A stretch of 32,005 nt of DNA from Cytophagaceae bacterium. GTDB taxonomy: Bacteria; Bacteroidota; Bacteroidia; Cytophagales; Cytophagaceae. Below, piece after piece: positions 22,560-30,604 of this stretch (its first letter is position 1; every line of letters begins with the position of its first letter). The notes under the pieces were generated by a model. That model made no database searches and was not told where the DNA came from. It saw only the letters and a list, made by a program, of their open reading frames with translations. A program made the translations under genes and the position numbers. The DNA is taken from contig JALONM010000051.1 in NCBI GenBank assembly GCA_025454925.1, forward strand, positions 1 to 32,005. Reading direction: 5' to 3'.

Positions 22560-24953
22560 ATGTTGTCAACAGTACTGTTGCTTCTGAATGTCTTATTAGC
22601 TTCCATTCAGTGCAATGTAAAAGATGCGCAGTCAGGTGAAAATTTATCTGATGTTCAAATAAAAGTGAGTCCCGGAGGAGAGATTTACTATAGCGATGCA
22701 AATGGTAATTTTTATTTGAGCAATAAGCCCGGCACTTATTCCTTCACGCTTTTTAAGGAGGGATATAAACCCAACACACAGAATGTTGAAATTTCAGATA
22801 CTACCAGATCCCTTTTCTTCACGATTCAAATGAAGGAAACTATTAGTCAGGAAATCGTAGTCAAAGCTGTGCGAGCACCGCGCGAAGTTCCCGTATCTCA
22901 GCAAAATATTTCCCGAGAGGAAATCACCAAACGATATTTCGGACACGATGTGCCTACTTTTTTAAACTCTGCAACGTCTGTTAATTCATATAGTGAAACA
23001 GGAAACGGTATTGGCTATTCGTATTTCCGCATGCGCGGAATCGATCAAACCCGTATCAACTATACGGTCAATGGTATTCCTGTAAACGACCCTGAAACGC
23101 AGGGATACTATTTTAATAATTTTGCGGATCTTCTCAGCAGTGTGCAAAGCATCCAAATTCAGCGAGGTGTTGGCACTTCCTCCAATGGTACTGCCAGCTT
23201 TGCCGGTTCGGTAAACATGTTGGGTATTAATCTGGCCGATACCGGTTCCTTTGGGTTCAGCAGCGGTTACGGCTCTTTCCAGTCTAAGCGATTGAGTGCC
23301 GAGTGGCAGAGCGGACGCGTGTCGGATCGATTTGCATTTTATGGCAGAGTATCCAACATTTCTACAGAAGGATATCGCGATCGCTCCGGAGTAGCAGTAA
23401 ACAGTTATTACATTTCGGGTGCCTATTTCGGTAAAAAATCCTTGTTCAAATTTACCTCCTTTGGAGGCGAAGCGAATTCCCAACTTGCCTATGTGGGTAC
23501 TGCAAAATCGATTCTGGATACCAACCGCCGTTATAATCCACTTACACGGTTTGATAAAGATAAATTCCGTCAAACATTTCATCAATTACATTATGCTTAC
23601 AAGTTCAGTAGAAAGGTGCAATTGACTTCTGCGGCTTATTGGGTAAAAGGGGATGGTCATTTTGATGTATACGTTCCAGGCATGCCTTATTTTGCCTTAA
23701 ATCTCCCTGATACCTTGGGGACTTCCACCAATTCCATCCTTAGATATCAGCTCAACATGGATTTAGTAGGAGCCATGTCTTACCTTACATACCAATCGAA
23801 GCAAATAAGTGTTACCGCGGGATTCCATGCCAATACCTTTACCTCAAGGCATTTTATGACGACACCTTGGCTGCAGGTAATGCCCGATACGTTTAGCAGC
23901 GATCATATCGTGCACGACAATACCGGATATAAAAATGAAATGTCTGCCTTCGGGAAATTTACATACCAGGTTTCTCCCAAATTTTTAGTGTACGCAGATG
24001 CACAATGGCGCACCGCCAGCTTTCAATATCGGGCCGTAGATAAACCTATTTACCGCGACTCATTTTCCATGAAAGATCCTATGCAATGGACCTTCCTGAA
24101 TCCTAAAGCCGGATTCCGCTTTTCGCTTTCACCAAATGCCAGCGTGTACTCCAGCATAGGACGTACTACCCGCGAGCCTACTCGCGTTGATTTAATTGTG
24201 GACGACCGAGCTCTGGAGCCCATCCGCAAAGATCGAGTAAAACCCGAAGAGGTAGTCGATATAGAAGTGGGTACCGACATCCAATCCCGCAATTTCCGCT
24301 GTCAGGCAAACGTTTATGTAATGGAATTTAAAAATGAAATTATTGCCACCGGAAAATTAAACTCCGTGGGTTATGCCATGAGGGAAAACGTTGCCAAGAG
24401 TTTTAGAAGAGGTGTAGAGTTGGAAGTGAATTGGAAACTCCACCCTAAGTGGCAGTTGCTGCATGCTTCCTCCGTTTCTCATAATCGTATCCGGACTCTC
24501 GTACAGAACCTTCCCGTTTTCGATACCTTGGGCAACAATACATTTACCACCGAAACGTTTCGCATAGAGAATACGCAACCCTTAATGACACCCACGCTGA
24601 TGTTGAATCAAGGCGTTCGGTATTCGCCACTACCATGGTTATCGCTCGAGATTATGGGGAAATATGTAAGCAAAGTGTATTTGGATAATACCTCTACCGA
24701 AAACCTTACGGCACCGGCTTATTTCTTTGCCGACGCCCGCGTGTCGGCCGATCTGAGTCCGCTCTTAAAAAGAGGCCAGTACACACTCAGCCTGCAATGG
24801 AATAATTTTACCAATACGGATTTTTATCCGAATGGAACAGCCAACCATTTCTATCAGATGCAATCCGGAGGCTCTTTGGTAAGAACCAATTCGCCCGCAT
24901 ATTATCCGGCAGCACCTTCGAATTTTTTTGTTACCTTGAATATGAAATTTTAG
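22560..24953 (+). CDS. TonB-dependent outer-membrane receptor under TPP control
   Basis: 797 aa from the ATG at 22560; a TTG at 22503 would add 19 residues including a basic KRR and cannot be excluded. A hydrophobic signal (LSTVLLLLNVLLASIQ) precedes a carboxypeptidase-regulatory-like domain (about 20-100, SGENLSDVQIKVSPGG...FKEGYKPN). The plug follows (about 115-225), with SYFRMRGIDQTRINYTVNGI and VQSIQIQRGVGTSSNGTASF. A 22-strand barrel completes the protein and ends in an aromatic-terminal strand (NFFVTLNMKF). It should import thiamine or a pyrimidine/thiazole precursor across the outer membrane with TonB energy; the substrate is inferred from the riboswitch. The THI5-like gene starts 3 bases after its stop. 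Confidence 0.92.
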   Translation: MLSTVLLLLNVLLASIQCNVKDAQSGENLSDVQIKVSPGGEIYYSDANGNFYLSNKPGTYSFTLFKEGYKPNTQNVEISDTTRSLFFTIQMKETISQEIVVKAVRAPREVPVSQQNISREEITKRYFGHDVPTFLNSATSVNSYSETGNGIGYSYFRMRGIDQTRINYTVNGIPVNDPETQGYYFNNFADLLSSVQSIQIQRGVGTSSNGTASFAGSVNMLGINLADTGSFGFSSGYGSFQSKRLSAEWQSGRVSDRFAFYGRVSNISTEGYRDRSGVAVNSYYISGAYFGKKSLFKFTSFGGEANSQLAYVGTAKSILDTNRRYNPLTRFDKDKFRQTFHQLHYAYKFSRKVQLTSAAYWVKGDGHFDVYVPGMPYFALNLPDTLGTSTNSILRYQLNMDLVGAMSYLTYQSKQISVTAGFHANTFTSRHFMTTPWLQVMPDTFSSDHIVHDNTGYKNEMSAFGKFTYQVSPKFLVYADAQWRTASFQYRAVDKPIYRDSFSMKDPMQWTFLNPKAGFRFSLSPNASVYSSIGRTTREPTRVDLIVDDRALEPIRKDRVKPEEVVDIEVGTDIQSRNFRCQANVYVMEFKNEIIATGKLNSVGYAMRENVAKSFRRGVELEVNWKLHPKWQLLHASSVSHNRIRTLVQNLPVFDTLGNNTFTTETFRIENTQPLMTPTLMLNQGVRYSPLPWLSLEIMGKYVSKVYLDNTSTENLTAPAYFFADARVSADLSPLLKRGQYTLSLQWNNFTNTDFYPNGTANHFYQMQSGGSLVRTNSPAYYPAAPSNFFVTLNMKF

Positions 24954-24956
24954 AAC

Positions 24957-25850
24957 ATGGAAATTCTGATAGCCCTCGATTGGACTCCTAACCCTATACA
25001 CGCCGGAATATTTTTGGCCAGAGCCAAAGGTTGGTACAGGGAATTGGGAATAGACCTCAAATTACTGGGTGTAGAAGACGATGCCTATGGTCGCAGCACC
25101 CTGGATAAATTGTTGAGCCAGGAAGCCGCCATAGCCATTATGCCTGGAGAGATGATGATGAAGGCCGTTTCAGAAGGTCACGACCTGGTGGCTATTGGTA
25201 CTTTGCTTCAGGGCAACAGCAGTTGCTTCGCTTCACTCAACGACGTCAAGCCAGGTCAAACTGTAAAATACGGAGCCTTGGGTTTGCCTTTTGAACAGGA
25301 AATCATTTCACAGTTATGGCCCAATGTGCAAGTGGTAAATCCGCCTAAACTGGAATTGTATCAGCAATTATTTGAATCTCATGTAGACCTGGTGTGGTTG
25401 TATAAACCCATTGAAGGGGTGGAAGCAGAATTTCGTGGCATTCCATTAAAGTATTTTACCTTAGAAGAAGCTTCGGTGCCTTATGGGCATGCTCCTTTGC
25501 TGGTCACCAGCAGGCAATTCATTCAAACCCATCCACGCGAGCTGCGCCGCCTCATGGAGGTTTCTTCTCGTGGATATTTGTATGCGGCCTACAACCTGCA
25601 GGAAACGATAGAGATATTATTTGCCCTGCATGTACCAGGCATGCGCGACCGCAATTTGCTAAAGCTGCAATTGCAGGCCTTAAAACCGTATTGGCTCAAC
25701 GAAGACGAGCAATGGGGAGTAATGAATCCGGGGCGCTGGCATAAATTTTACGAATGGTTGCATTTTCATAGTGGTTTTCAACTTTCTGAAACACAGCTCG
25801 AAACTTGCTTTACGAACCAATTTCTTCAATACTCCGTTATTAAGGCATAG
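24957..25850 (+). CDS. THI5/NMT1-like protein without export signal
   Basis: 297 aa. The fold is that of periplasmic-binding-type THI5/NMT1 proteins: ILIALDWTPNPIHAGIFLARAKGWY at the start, then AAIAIMPGEMMMKAVSEGHDLVAIGTL (about 60-86) and VDLVWLYKPIEGVEAEF. Bacterial members such as ThiY bind pyrimidine precursors of thiamine for an ABC importer; fungal Thi5 makes the pyrimidine by consuming its own His and bound PLP. By eye the donor His of Thi5 is not present at the matching position, nor is its Cys-rich motif, so a binding role is more likely. Oddly there is no signal peptide or lipobox, and no ABC permease or ATPase gene lies nearby. It shares the TPP-controlled transcript with the receptor. 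Confidence 0.85.
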   Translation: MEILIALDWTPNPIHAGIFLARAKGWYRELGIDLKLLGVEDDAYGRSTLDKLLSQEAAIAIMPGEMMMKAVSEGHDLVAIGTLLQGNSSCFASLNDVKPGQTVKYGALGLPFEQEIISQLWPNVQVVNPPKLELYQQLFESHVDLVWLYKPIEGVEAEFRGIPLKYFTLEEASVPYGHAPLLVTSRQFIQTHPRELRRLMEVSSRGYLYAAYNLQETIEILFALHVPGMRDRNLLKLQLQALKPYWLNEDEQWGVMNPGRWHKFYEWLHFHSGFQLSETQLETCFTNQFLQYSVIKA

Positions 25851-25881
25851 TATTTGAAACCCAACATTCAAAAATTGTAGT

Positions 25882-26253
25882 ATGAAAACATGGTTCTTTC
25901 TGGCAATTGCCATCTTCTTTTCATTCAAGCTCAGCGCTCAGGCAAACTTTAAGTTCGAAAAAACATCCCACCATTTTGGAAAGGTGAAAGCAGGAAAAGA
26001 CACCCTCTGGACAGACTTCGTATTTACCAACGATGGCACCGAAACCTTAACCATTCAAGATGTGAAAACTTCCTGCGATTGTACCCTGGCCGATTTTCCT
26101 AAAAAAGGAATTCTTCCGGGTCAAAAAGCCGTCATTCGCGGAGGCTTTAAAATAGAGGGAAAATCAGGATCATTTCGTAAAAATGTCATTATCATCGCCA
26201 ACACCATGCCGGGCACTACCATACTCACCCTGGAAGGCGAAATAACAGAATAG
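25882..26253 (+). CDS. Secreted DUF1573 protein
   Basis: 123 aa. An N-terminal signal peptide (MKTWFFLAIAIFFSFKLSAQ) is followed by one DUF1573 immunoglobulin-like domain: FKFEKTSHHFGKVKAGKDTLWTDF, FTNDGTETLTIQDVKTSCDCT and a PGQKAVIRGGFKI segment. The Cys pair in SCDCT is characteristic of the family. The protein should be periplasmic or surface exposed; the function of the domain is not established. It begins 31 bases after the THI5-like gene, with no terminator between them, so it probably lies on the same TPP-controlled mRNA; a strong terminator follows. Confidence 0.88.
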   Translation: MKTWFFLAIAIFFSFKLSAQANFKFEKTSHHFGKVKAGKDTLWTDFVFTNDGTETLTIQDVKTSCDCTLADFPKKGILPGQKAVIRGGFKIEGKSGSFRKNVIIIANTMPGTTILTLEGEITE

Positions 26254-26274
26254 CATTCACGCTTTCAATATAAT

Positions 26275-26312
26275 CGGCTCAAGGAAGTATACATCCTTGG
26301 GCCGTTTTTTTT
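26275..26312 (+). terminator. Rho-independent terminator of the thiamine operon
   Basis: Stem CGGCTCAAGGA / TCCTTGGGCCG (11 pairs, one of them G-U) with loop AGTATACA, followed by eight T. Very strong, and it directly follows the DUF1573 gene. Confidence 0.9.
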
Positions 26313-26408
26313 GCCGGCTTATCCGGCTATCGCTGCAAGGCCACGCCAGCGGCTGAGCTTCTATATACACATCATGCCGTGGGCTTTCCGCTCTATCCGG
26401 GCCGGATT
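26313..26408 (-). repeat. Structured intergenic element, copy C (inverted, diverged)
   Basis: Read on the minus strand it contains GGATAGAGCGGAAAGCCCACGG and later CCTTGCAGCGATAGCCGG. The first block matches GGACAGAGCGGAAAGCCCG of copy A, and the second matches CTTGCAGCGATGGCCCGG of copy A. The final GGGACACGCCC block is missing, so the copy is partial or diverged. It starts right after the terminator of the DUF1573 gene. Confidence 0.6.
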
Positions 26409-26455
26409 GCCTAGCATACTTTCTCTAATGAATCACCAGAAACGTTTAACCCTAA

Positions 26456-26485
26456 TTTTTCAATAGAAATTCTTCTATTGAAAAA
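26456..26485. repeat. Perfect 13-bp hairpin containing the TAGAA/TTCTA core
   Basis: TTTTTCAATAGAA and TTCTATTGAAAAA are perfect inverse complements around ATTC. The inner 14 bases are the reverse complement of the repeat at 18531 and 26570. No T tract follows on either strand, so it is not a standard terminator, although it lies between the convergent DUF1573 and GH5 genes. Confidence 0.6.
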
Positions 26486-26569
26486 CGACTACTAAAATCA
26501 AGGGCTTCAAAAAGAATTTCGTCTGTTCGAAGCCTTCTGAAGTTTTTAAGTTTAGTTGAGGGTTTTCCA

Positions 26570-26583
26570 TAGAAGAATTTCTA
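26570..26583. repeat. Short hairpin repeat TAGAA-GAAT-TTCTA, second exact copy
   Basis: Identical to the 14-mer at 18531-18544, flanked by CCA and CGG that extend the symmetry with one mismatch. It lies 32 bases before structured element B. The stretch between 26486 and 26569 has GGCTTC/GAAGCC and CTTCTGAAG inverted repeats but no gene. Confidence 0.55.
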
Positions 26584-26614
26584 CGGATGAATTCGAGGCA
26601 CAGCGCTGGTGTAC

Positions 26615-26742
26615 GCGTGAGGGATAGAAGTTTATACCCCGCAGTGGCGCGGGCGCTGAAGGCGCCGCCACGAGGAGTATAAACGTATAGCCCGACCCGC
26701 AGTGGCATGGCGCCTATGGCGCCACCACAAGGGGCACGCCCA
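26615..26742 (+). repeat. Structured GC-rich intergenic element, copy B
   Basis: Begins CGTGAGGGATAGAAG, passes through TATAGCCCGACCCGCAGTGG and ends AGGGGCACGCCCA. An outer stem GTTTATAC (26630-26637) with GTATAAAC (26677-26684) encloses a GTGGCG/CGCCAC hairpin. A second hairpin is built on GGCGCC-TAT-GGCGCC with flanking GTGG/CCAC. The conserved block order is the same as in copy A although the stem sequences differ. Confidence 0.7.
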
Positions 26743-26765
26743 ATTCCTATGCATGCGGCTTTGCT

Positions 26766-26785
26766 CCCTAGAAATTCTTTTAGGG
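26766..26785. repeat. Variant of the TAGAA hairpin repeat
   Basis: CCCTAGAA and TTTTAGGG pair around an ATTC loop (8 pairs, one G-U). The same ATTC loop and TAGAA core as in the hairpin at 26456. It lies 20 bases past the end of the GH5 gene and could help to end its minus-strand transcript. Confidence 0.45.
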
Positions 26786-26804
26786 TGAAAGGAAGATCCT
26801 ATTC

Positions 26805-27791
26805 TTATTTCAGCAAAGGTCCGTTTTTAATCCATAATTCATCCCGGATAAATTCACCCGAAGGAGTTAAATCTTCCGGTCTCCACTTACCGCTGCTTTT
26901 AGCTCCTGGCTTAATGATAGAGGCTGTTTCCTCCTTGTCCGATACAGACCAGTTGCACCAACTGATTTTGTATTGGTCCATAAATTCAAACCAGGCTTGA
27001 GTGGCCATATAATCCAAGGTGCCATTTCCGGTATATTCGCAGGTGCCAAATTCAGATACAAAAATACAGATTCCTTTCGCCATGGCGGCCTTGGCTTCAT
27101 CCCTCAAGTATTGGCCATGCGATGCGGCATAAAAATGAAGTGTATACACCGTATTCGAGTCTTTCACCGGATTCATGGCAGCTTCGCCAACCAGTTGCGA
27201 CCATTGGCGCGTACCACAAATGACGATGTTGTCTGGATCATTGCTGCGGATGACTTTGATAACCGCTTCCGAATAGGGTTTTATATCTTTATGCCAGGAA
27301 ATATCTTGCAAGGGCTCGTTGTAAATTTCATACAATACATTAGGCAGGTGCCCATATTTCTTAGAGACTTCCAGAAAAAATTTTTTCGCAGGTTCCGGAT
27401 TCATATGGGCCTCATGACTATGGTAATCGATGATGACGTAAATACCATTGGCTACGGCTGCATCTACCATGGCATACACTTTCTTTTTTTCTTCAAACGA
27501 GTTATCCAGGTATCCGCCACTTTCAACACCCATGGCAATACGTATCACAGTTATTTTCCAGTCATCTTTCAGCCATTTTACCAGCGAGGGATTATAAAAT
27601 TTGCCCATCCATTGGCTCCAAAACATCGACATACCTCTTAGTTGCACGGTGTCTCCATACTGACTAAGGATGTAGTTCCCTTTAACCCGTAATTGACCAT
27701 AACGCTCTACAATGCTTTTGGGAGTTTCCTGCTGCGCGTGCGCCAACGAAAGCACCATTCCAAAACACAATCCAAACAAAAACTTCTTCAT
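26805..27791 (-). CDS. Secreted glycoside hydrolase family 5 endoglucanase
   Basis: 328 aa. A signal peptide (MKKFLFGLCFGMVLSLAHAQ) is followed by one GH5 barrel. Landmarks: LRGMSMFWSQW (51-61), Arg84 in VIRIAMG, YVIIDYHSHEA (118-128), the acid/base NEP (Glu159), YTLHFYAASH (216-225) with the active-site His/Tyr, and the nucleophile in VSEFG (Glu247), then WCNWSVSDKEE. This matches GH5 cellulases that cut internal beta-1,4-glucan bonds. No carbohydrate-binding module or T9SS tail is seen, so the enzyme is probably periplasmic or released by the Sec route. It stands alone, not in a polysaccharide utilisation locus, with a repeat-rich downstream region. Confidence 0.93.
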   Translation of the reverse strand: MKKFLFGLCFGMVLSLAHAQQETPKSIVERYGQLRVKGNYILSQYGDTVQLRGMSMFWSQWMGKFYNPSLVKWLKDDWKITVIRIAMGVESGGYLDNSFEEKKKVYAMVDAAVANGIYVIIDYHSHEAHMNPEPAKKFFLEVSKKYGHLPNVLYEIYNEPLQDISWHKDIKPYSEAVIKVIRSNDPDNIVICGTRQWSQLVGEAAMNPVKDSNTVYTLHFYAASHGQYLRDEAKAAMAKGICIFVSEFGTCEYTGNGTLDYMATQAWFEFMDQYKISWCNWSVSDKEETASIIKPGAKSSGKWRPEDLTPSGEFIRDELWIKNGPLLK

Positions 27792-27849
27792 GGGGGGCGA
27801 TTTTAACGTTTGTTAGTTCTATACTCTTTCTACTTATTGATTCGTTTGA

Positions 27850-27881
27850 TAAAGATAGCATCAAAATATCATATTTACAAT
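27850..27881 (-). promoter_or_regulatory. Candidate promoter of the GH5 gene
   Basis: On the minus strand ATTG (27881-27878) is followed after 20 bases by TATCTTTA (27857-27850). This has the same architecture as the site before the TPP riboswitch. It would give a leader of about 50 bases before the GH5 ATG. Confidence 0.5.
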
Positions 27882-28093
27882 ATAAATATCTGTATTACAG
27901 TGTTTTATATTCTTATTCCGGAATCAAAATACGCCGCATCCAAGCTTTGCAAATTTCCTTAATGGTCTGTAAATGTAAGAGTTAATGGCTGTGGAAGTTT
28001 TTTGGAGTCGAATCAAAAAATACTTTGAAAAGTACCTTTTTTATTCCTTTTTGAAATCCTGTTTTAGAATAAAGTACGAAACAATGATAAAAA
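27882..28093. other. Intergenic DNA between divergent GH5 and feoAB
   Basis: AT-rich, with no gene, terminator or RNA I recognise. The stretch around 28015-28075 contains AAAGTAC twice and long A/T runs. Regulatory sites for both divergent units probably lie here and in the flanks annotated separately. Confidence 0.4.
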
Positions 28094-28115
28094 TTATACC
28101 CTGATTCAGGGATAA
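28094..28115. promoter_or_regulatory. Operator candidate for feoAB
   Basis: TTAT-A-CCCTGA-T-TCAGGG-ATAA is a two-fold symmetric site with perfect inner arms and matching outer TTAT/ATAA arms offset by one base. It covers the place where the upstream promoter box would sit relative to TAAATTTG at 28133. An iron-responsive repressor is the natural guess, but the sequence does not match the classical Fur box. Confidence 0.5.
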
Positions 28116-28132
28116 GATGTAGATTTGAGGAC

Positions 28133-28140
28133 TAAATTTG
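28133..28140 (+). promoter_or_regulatory. Candidate -7 promoter box of feoAB
   Basis: TAAATTTG fits TAnnTTTG of the Bacteroidota primary sigma factor. No TTTG is found 19-21 bases upstream; the palindrome lies there instead. The feoA ATG lies 20 bases downstream. Confidence 0.45.
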
Positions 28141-28160
28141 TTTGAAATAAGTCTAAATAA

Positions 28161-28391
28161 ATGCGAGAGGGATCACGGTCAGTGGCCGACTTAAAGATAG
28201 GAGAGGGAGGGATCATAGCAGGTTTTAACAATGTGGAAATGTCGTTGAAGCTGCTGGAGATGGGTTGCCTTCCAGGATCAGAAGTGCAGTTAAGTCATAA
28301 AGCCCCGTTGGGAGATCCGATTTGCATTAAAGTGGCTGGCTATCAATTATTGCTTCGCAAGGAGGAAGCGGCAACCATTAAGCTCCGGTAA
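28161..28391 (+). CDS. feoA: Ferrous iron transport accessory protein FeoA
   Basis: 76 aa, a single SH3-like FeoA domain: SVADLKIGEGGIIAGF, then LLEMGCLPGSEVQLSHKAPLGDPICIKVAGYQLLLRKEEA, with the family's LxxMGxxPG and DPxxxxxxGxxxxLR patterns. It is a cytosolic partner thought to interact with FeoB and support Fe(II) uptake. The gene ends 2 bases before feoB, forming the usual feoAB operon. An operator-like palindrome lies about 50 bases upstream. FeoA is separate here, not fused to FeoB as in some Bacteroidota. Confidence 0.95.
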   Translation: MREGSRSVADLKIGEGGIIAGFNNVEMSLKLLEMGCLPGSEVQLSHKAPLGDPICIKVAGYQLLLRKEEAATIKLR

Positions 28392-28393
28392 TT

Positions 28394-30505
28394 ATGCCCA
28401 GACACGTCATTAAAGTAGCGCTGCTAGGAAATCCTAATTCAGGAAAGTCTTCGTTGTTCAATCAACTAACGGGACTAAATCAAAAAACCGGAAATTTTCC
28501 TGGTGTAACCGTCGATAAAAAAACCGGACTCTGCAAACTGAGTAATCAATCGGTGGCCGAGATCATTGATTTGCCGGGTACGTATTCCTTGTATCCCAAA
28601 TCCCTTGATGAGCAAGTTGTTTTTGAGGTATTGAATGCTCCACAAGGCGAAAATTATCCGGACTTCCTGGTGGTGGTGGTCGATGTTTCTAATTTAAAAA
28701 GAAATTTACTTTTATTTACTCAAGTTCGTGATTTAGGATTCCCGGTTATATTAGCCCTGAACATGATTGATGTGGCATCTCGTCAAGGGCTGAAAGTAGA
28801 TATTGATAAGCTGCGTGCAGAGCTGGGTGTGCCGGTCGTAGAAATTAATGCGCGTACCGGCAAAGGGGTAGATGTACTGAAAGCCGCAATTTCCTGTCCG
28901 GTGCATAATGCCCCCGAAACGTATTTGGATTTTAACGAATTTGCTCCGCAGGTTCAACATGAAATTAAAACGCTATTTAAAATACCCAATAATTACCTCG
29001 CCTTACAGATTGCCCACCGGTATCAGGACATGCAAAATTTTTCTGAGTCCGAAAAAAATACCATCGCAGGCATTCTGAAGAAAAATAATTTTGATAGCGT
29101 TTTGCTTCAGTCGAAAGAAACGGTGCACCGCTACGAAGTACTGCACCAAATACTGAACCGGGTGGTAGTAACCCAGAAAAGCGCTGAAAAGGAACGCTTT
29201 TCCCAACGCATTGATCGGATCATTACGCATAAAGTTTGGGGCTACCTCATATTTTTTGCGGCTCTATTTTTATTATTTCAAGGGGTATTCTCTCTTTCCA
29301 CCTTACCCACCGAATGGATCGGGAATTTGTTTTCCGGCTTGCATCACTGGCTAAGTGAGGTCCTTCCGGAAGGGCCTCTGACCAATTTACTCACCGATGG
29401 AATTTTAGTTGGATTTCAAAACATCGTGATCTTTTTGCCACAAATAGCCCTGCTGTTTGCATTTATTTCCATGCTCGAAGAAAGTGGATACATGACACGG
29501 GTCATGTATTTGATGGACAAAATAATGCGCCAGTTTGGATTAAATGGACGCAGTGTAGTACCCCTGATCTCTGGGGTGGGATGCGCTGTTCCGGCGCTTA
29601 TGGCCACAAGAAGCATCGAAAATTGGAAAGAACGAATCATTACTATTTTTGTAACTCCATTGATGAGTTGCTCTGCCCGAATACCGGTGTTTACCGCCAT
29701 GGTAGCGCTTCTTACGCCCGATAAAACCATTTTGGGTATATTTAATCTGCATGGTATCATTTTAATGATGCTCTATCTCGCCGGATTTTTGTCTGCGATT
29801 GTAGCGGGATGGGTGCTCACTAAGCTGCTCAAAAATAAAGAGCATAGTTATTTCATCATGGAGTTTCCGGCATACAAAATGCCACGTTGGAAAAATGTAG
29901 GATACACCATATATGAAAAATCCATGGCCTTTGTTTGGGGCGCAGGCAAAGTCATTATTGCTATTTCCATTGTGCTTTGGGTGTTGGCTTCGTATGGTCC
30001 TGGCAACAAAATGGAGGAAGCGCGCAGCCTGGCTCAACAAGAAGCAATATCTTTAAAATTAGATGGAAAATCGGCCGAAAACCTCATCCAAGCCCGCACT
30101 ACGGAAGCTTCCTACGCAGGGTATTTTGGGAAAGCCATCGAGCCGGTTATTGCTCCCATTGGATTTGATTGGCGTTTGGGTATTTCATTGATCACTTCTT
30201 TTGCAGCCCGCGAAGTTTTTATGAGTACCATGGGGATTTTATACAGCATGGGCGATGAAGCGGAAAACGAAGCTATTGTAGAACAAATGCGTGCCGACAT
30301 AAATCCTAAAACCGGTCAGCCATTTTATTCTACTGCGGTTTCATTTTCTGTTTTACTCTTTTACATGTTCGCCTTGCAGTGCATGAGCACCGTAGCCACT
30401 GTATACCGCGAAACCAAAAGTTGGAAGTGGCCTGTTCTGCAGTTCACCTTCATGACTCTTCTCGCTTATGCAGCCAGCTTCATCGCTTTCCAAGCGTTGA
30501 AATAA
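28394..30505 (+). CDS. feoB: Ferrous iron transporter FeoB
   Basis: 703 aa. An inner-membrane Fe(II) transporter with an N-terminal GTPase domain: G1 GNPNSGKS (12-19), G2 region around NFPGVTVDKK, G3 DLPG (59-62) and G4 NMID (123-126). A helical spacer domain (about 175-270) leads to the membrane part (about 275-700), with two Gate-type repeats, ISMLEESGYMTRVMYLMDK and NGRSVVPLISGVGCAVPALMATR followed by PLMSCSARIPVF. The Cys residues of GVGC and MSCSAR are conserved in the family. Length is normal for the phylum and there is no feoC after it. Confidence 0.97.
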   Translation: MPRHVIKVALLGNPNSGKSSLFNQLTGLNQKTGNFPGVTVDKKTGLCKLSNQSVAEIIDLPGTYSLYPKSLDEQVVFEVLNAPQGENYPDFLVVVVDVSNLKRNLLLFTQVRDLGFPVILALNMIDVASRQGLKVDIDKLRAELGVPVVEINARTGKGVDVLKAAISCPVHNAPETYLDFNEFAPQVQHEIKTLFKIPNNYLALQIAHRYQDMQNFSESEKNTIAGILKKNNFDSVLLQSKETVHRYEVLHQILNRVVVTQKSAEKERFSQRIDRIITHKVWGYLIFFAALFLLFQGVFSLSTLPTEWIGNLFSGLHHWLSEVLPEGPLTNLLTDGILVGFQNIVIFLPQIALLFAFISMLEESGYMTRVMYLMDKIMRQFGLNGRSVVPLISGVGCAVPALMATRSIENWKERIITIFVTPLMSCSARIPVFTAMVALLTPDKTILGIFNLHGIILMMLYLAGFLSAIVAGWVLTKLLKNKEHSYFIMEFPAYKMPRWKNVGYTIYEKSMAFVWGAGKVIIAISIVLWVLASYGPGNKMEEARSLAQQEAISLKLDGKSAENLIQARTTEASYAGYFGKAIEPVIAPIGFDWRLGISLITSFAAREVFMSTMGILYSMGDEAENEAIVEQMRADINPKTGQPFYSTAVSFSVLLFYMFALQCMSTVATVYRETKSWKWPVLQFTFMTLLAYAASFIAFQALK

Positions 30506-30546
30506 TAACAGTACAAGTCTAATCTAACAAGTCCTTCTGAAATCCA

Positions 30547-30577
30547 TTTTAGGATGTTCTAAGATTTTGTACCTTTA
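30547..30577 (+). promoter_or_regulatory. Candidate promoter of the SRPBCC gene
   Basis: TTTT followed after 19 bases by TACCTTTA, nearly the same layout as the rpoN promoter (TTTT-N19-TATCTTTG). The start codon is 28 bases downstream, and the feoB stop is about 40 bases upstream with no clear terminator between. Confidence 0.45.
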
Positions 30578-30604
30578 TTATTAAATAAACCTAACCTTTT
30601 CCGT

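Noticed and set aside
22986-23585. 199-aa minus-strand frame
   Set aside because: It is fully inside the TonB receptor gene on the other strand and has no familiar motif; a shadow frame.
24957-25850. The THI5-like protein as a Thi5-type suicide HMP-P synthase
   Set aside because: By hand alignment the donor His and the Cys-rich motif of fungal Thi5 are missing, so catalysis by that route is unlikely.
26456-26485. The perfect 13-bp hairpin as a bidirectional terminator
   Set aside because: No T tract follows the stem on either strand; it fits better as a member of the TAGAA hairpin repeat family.
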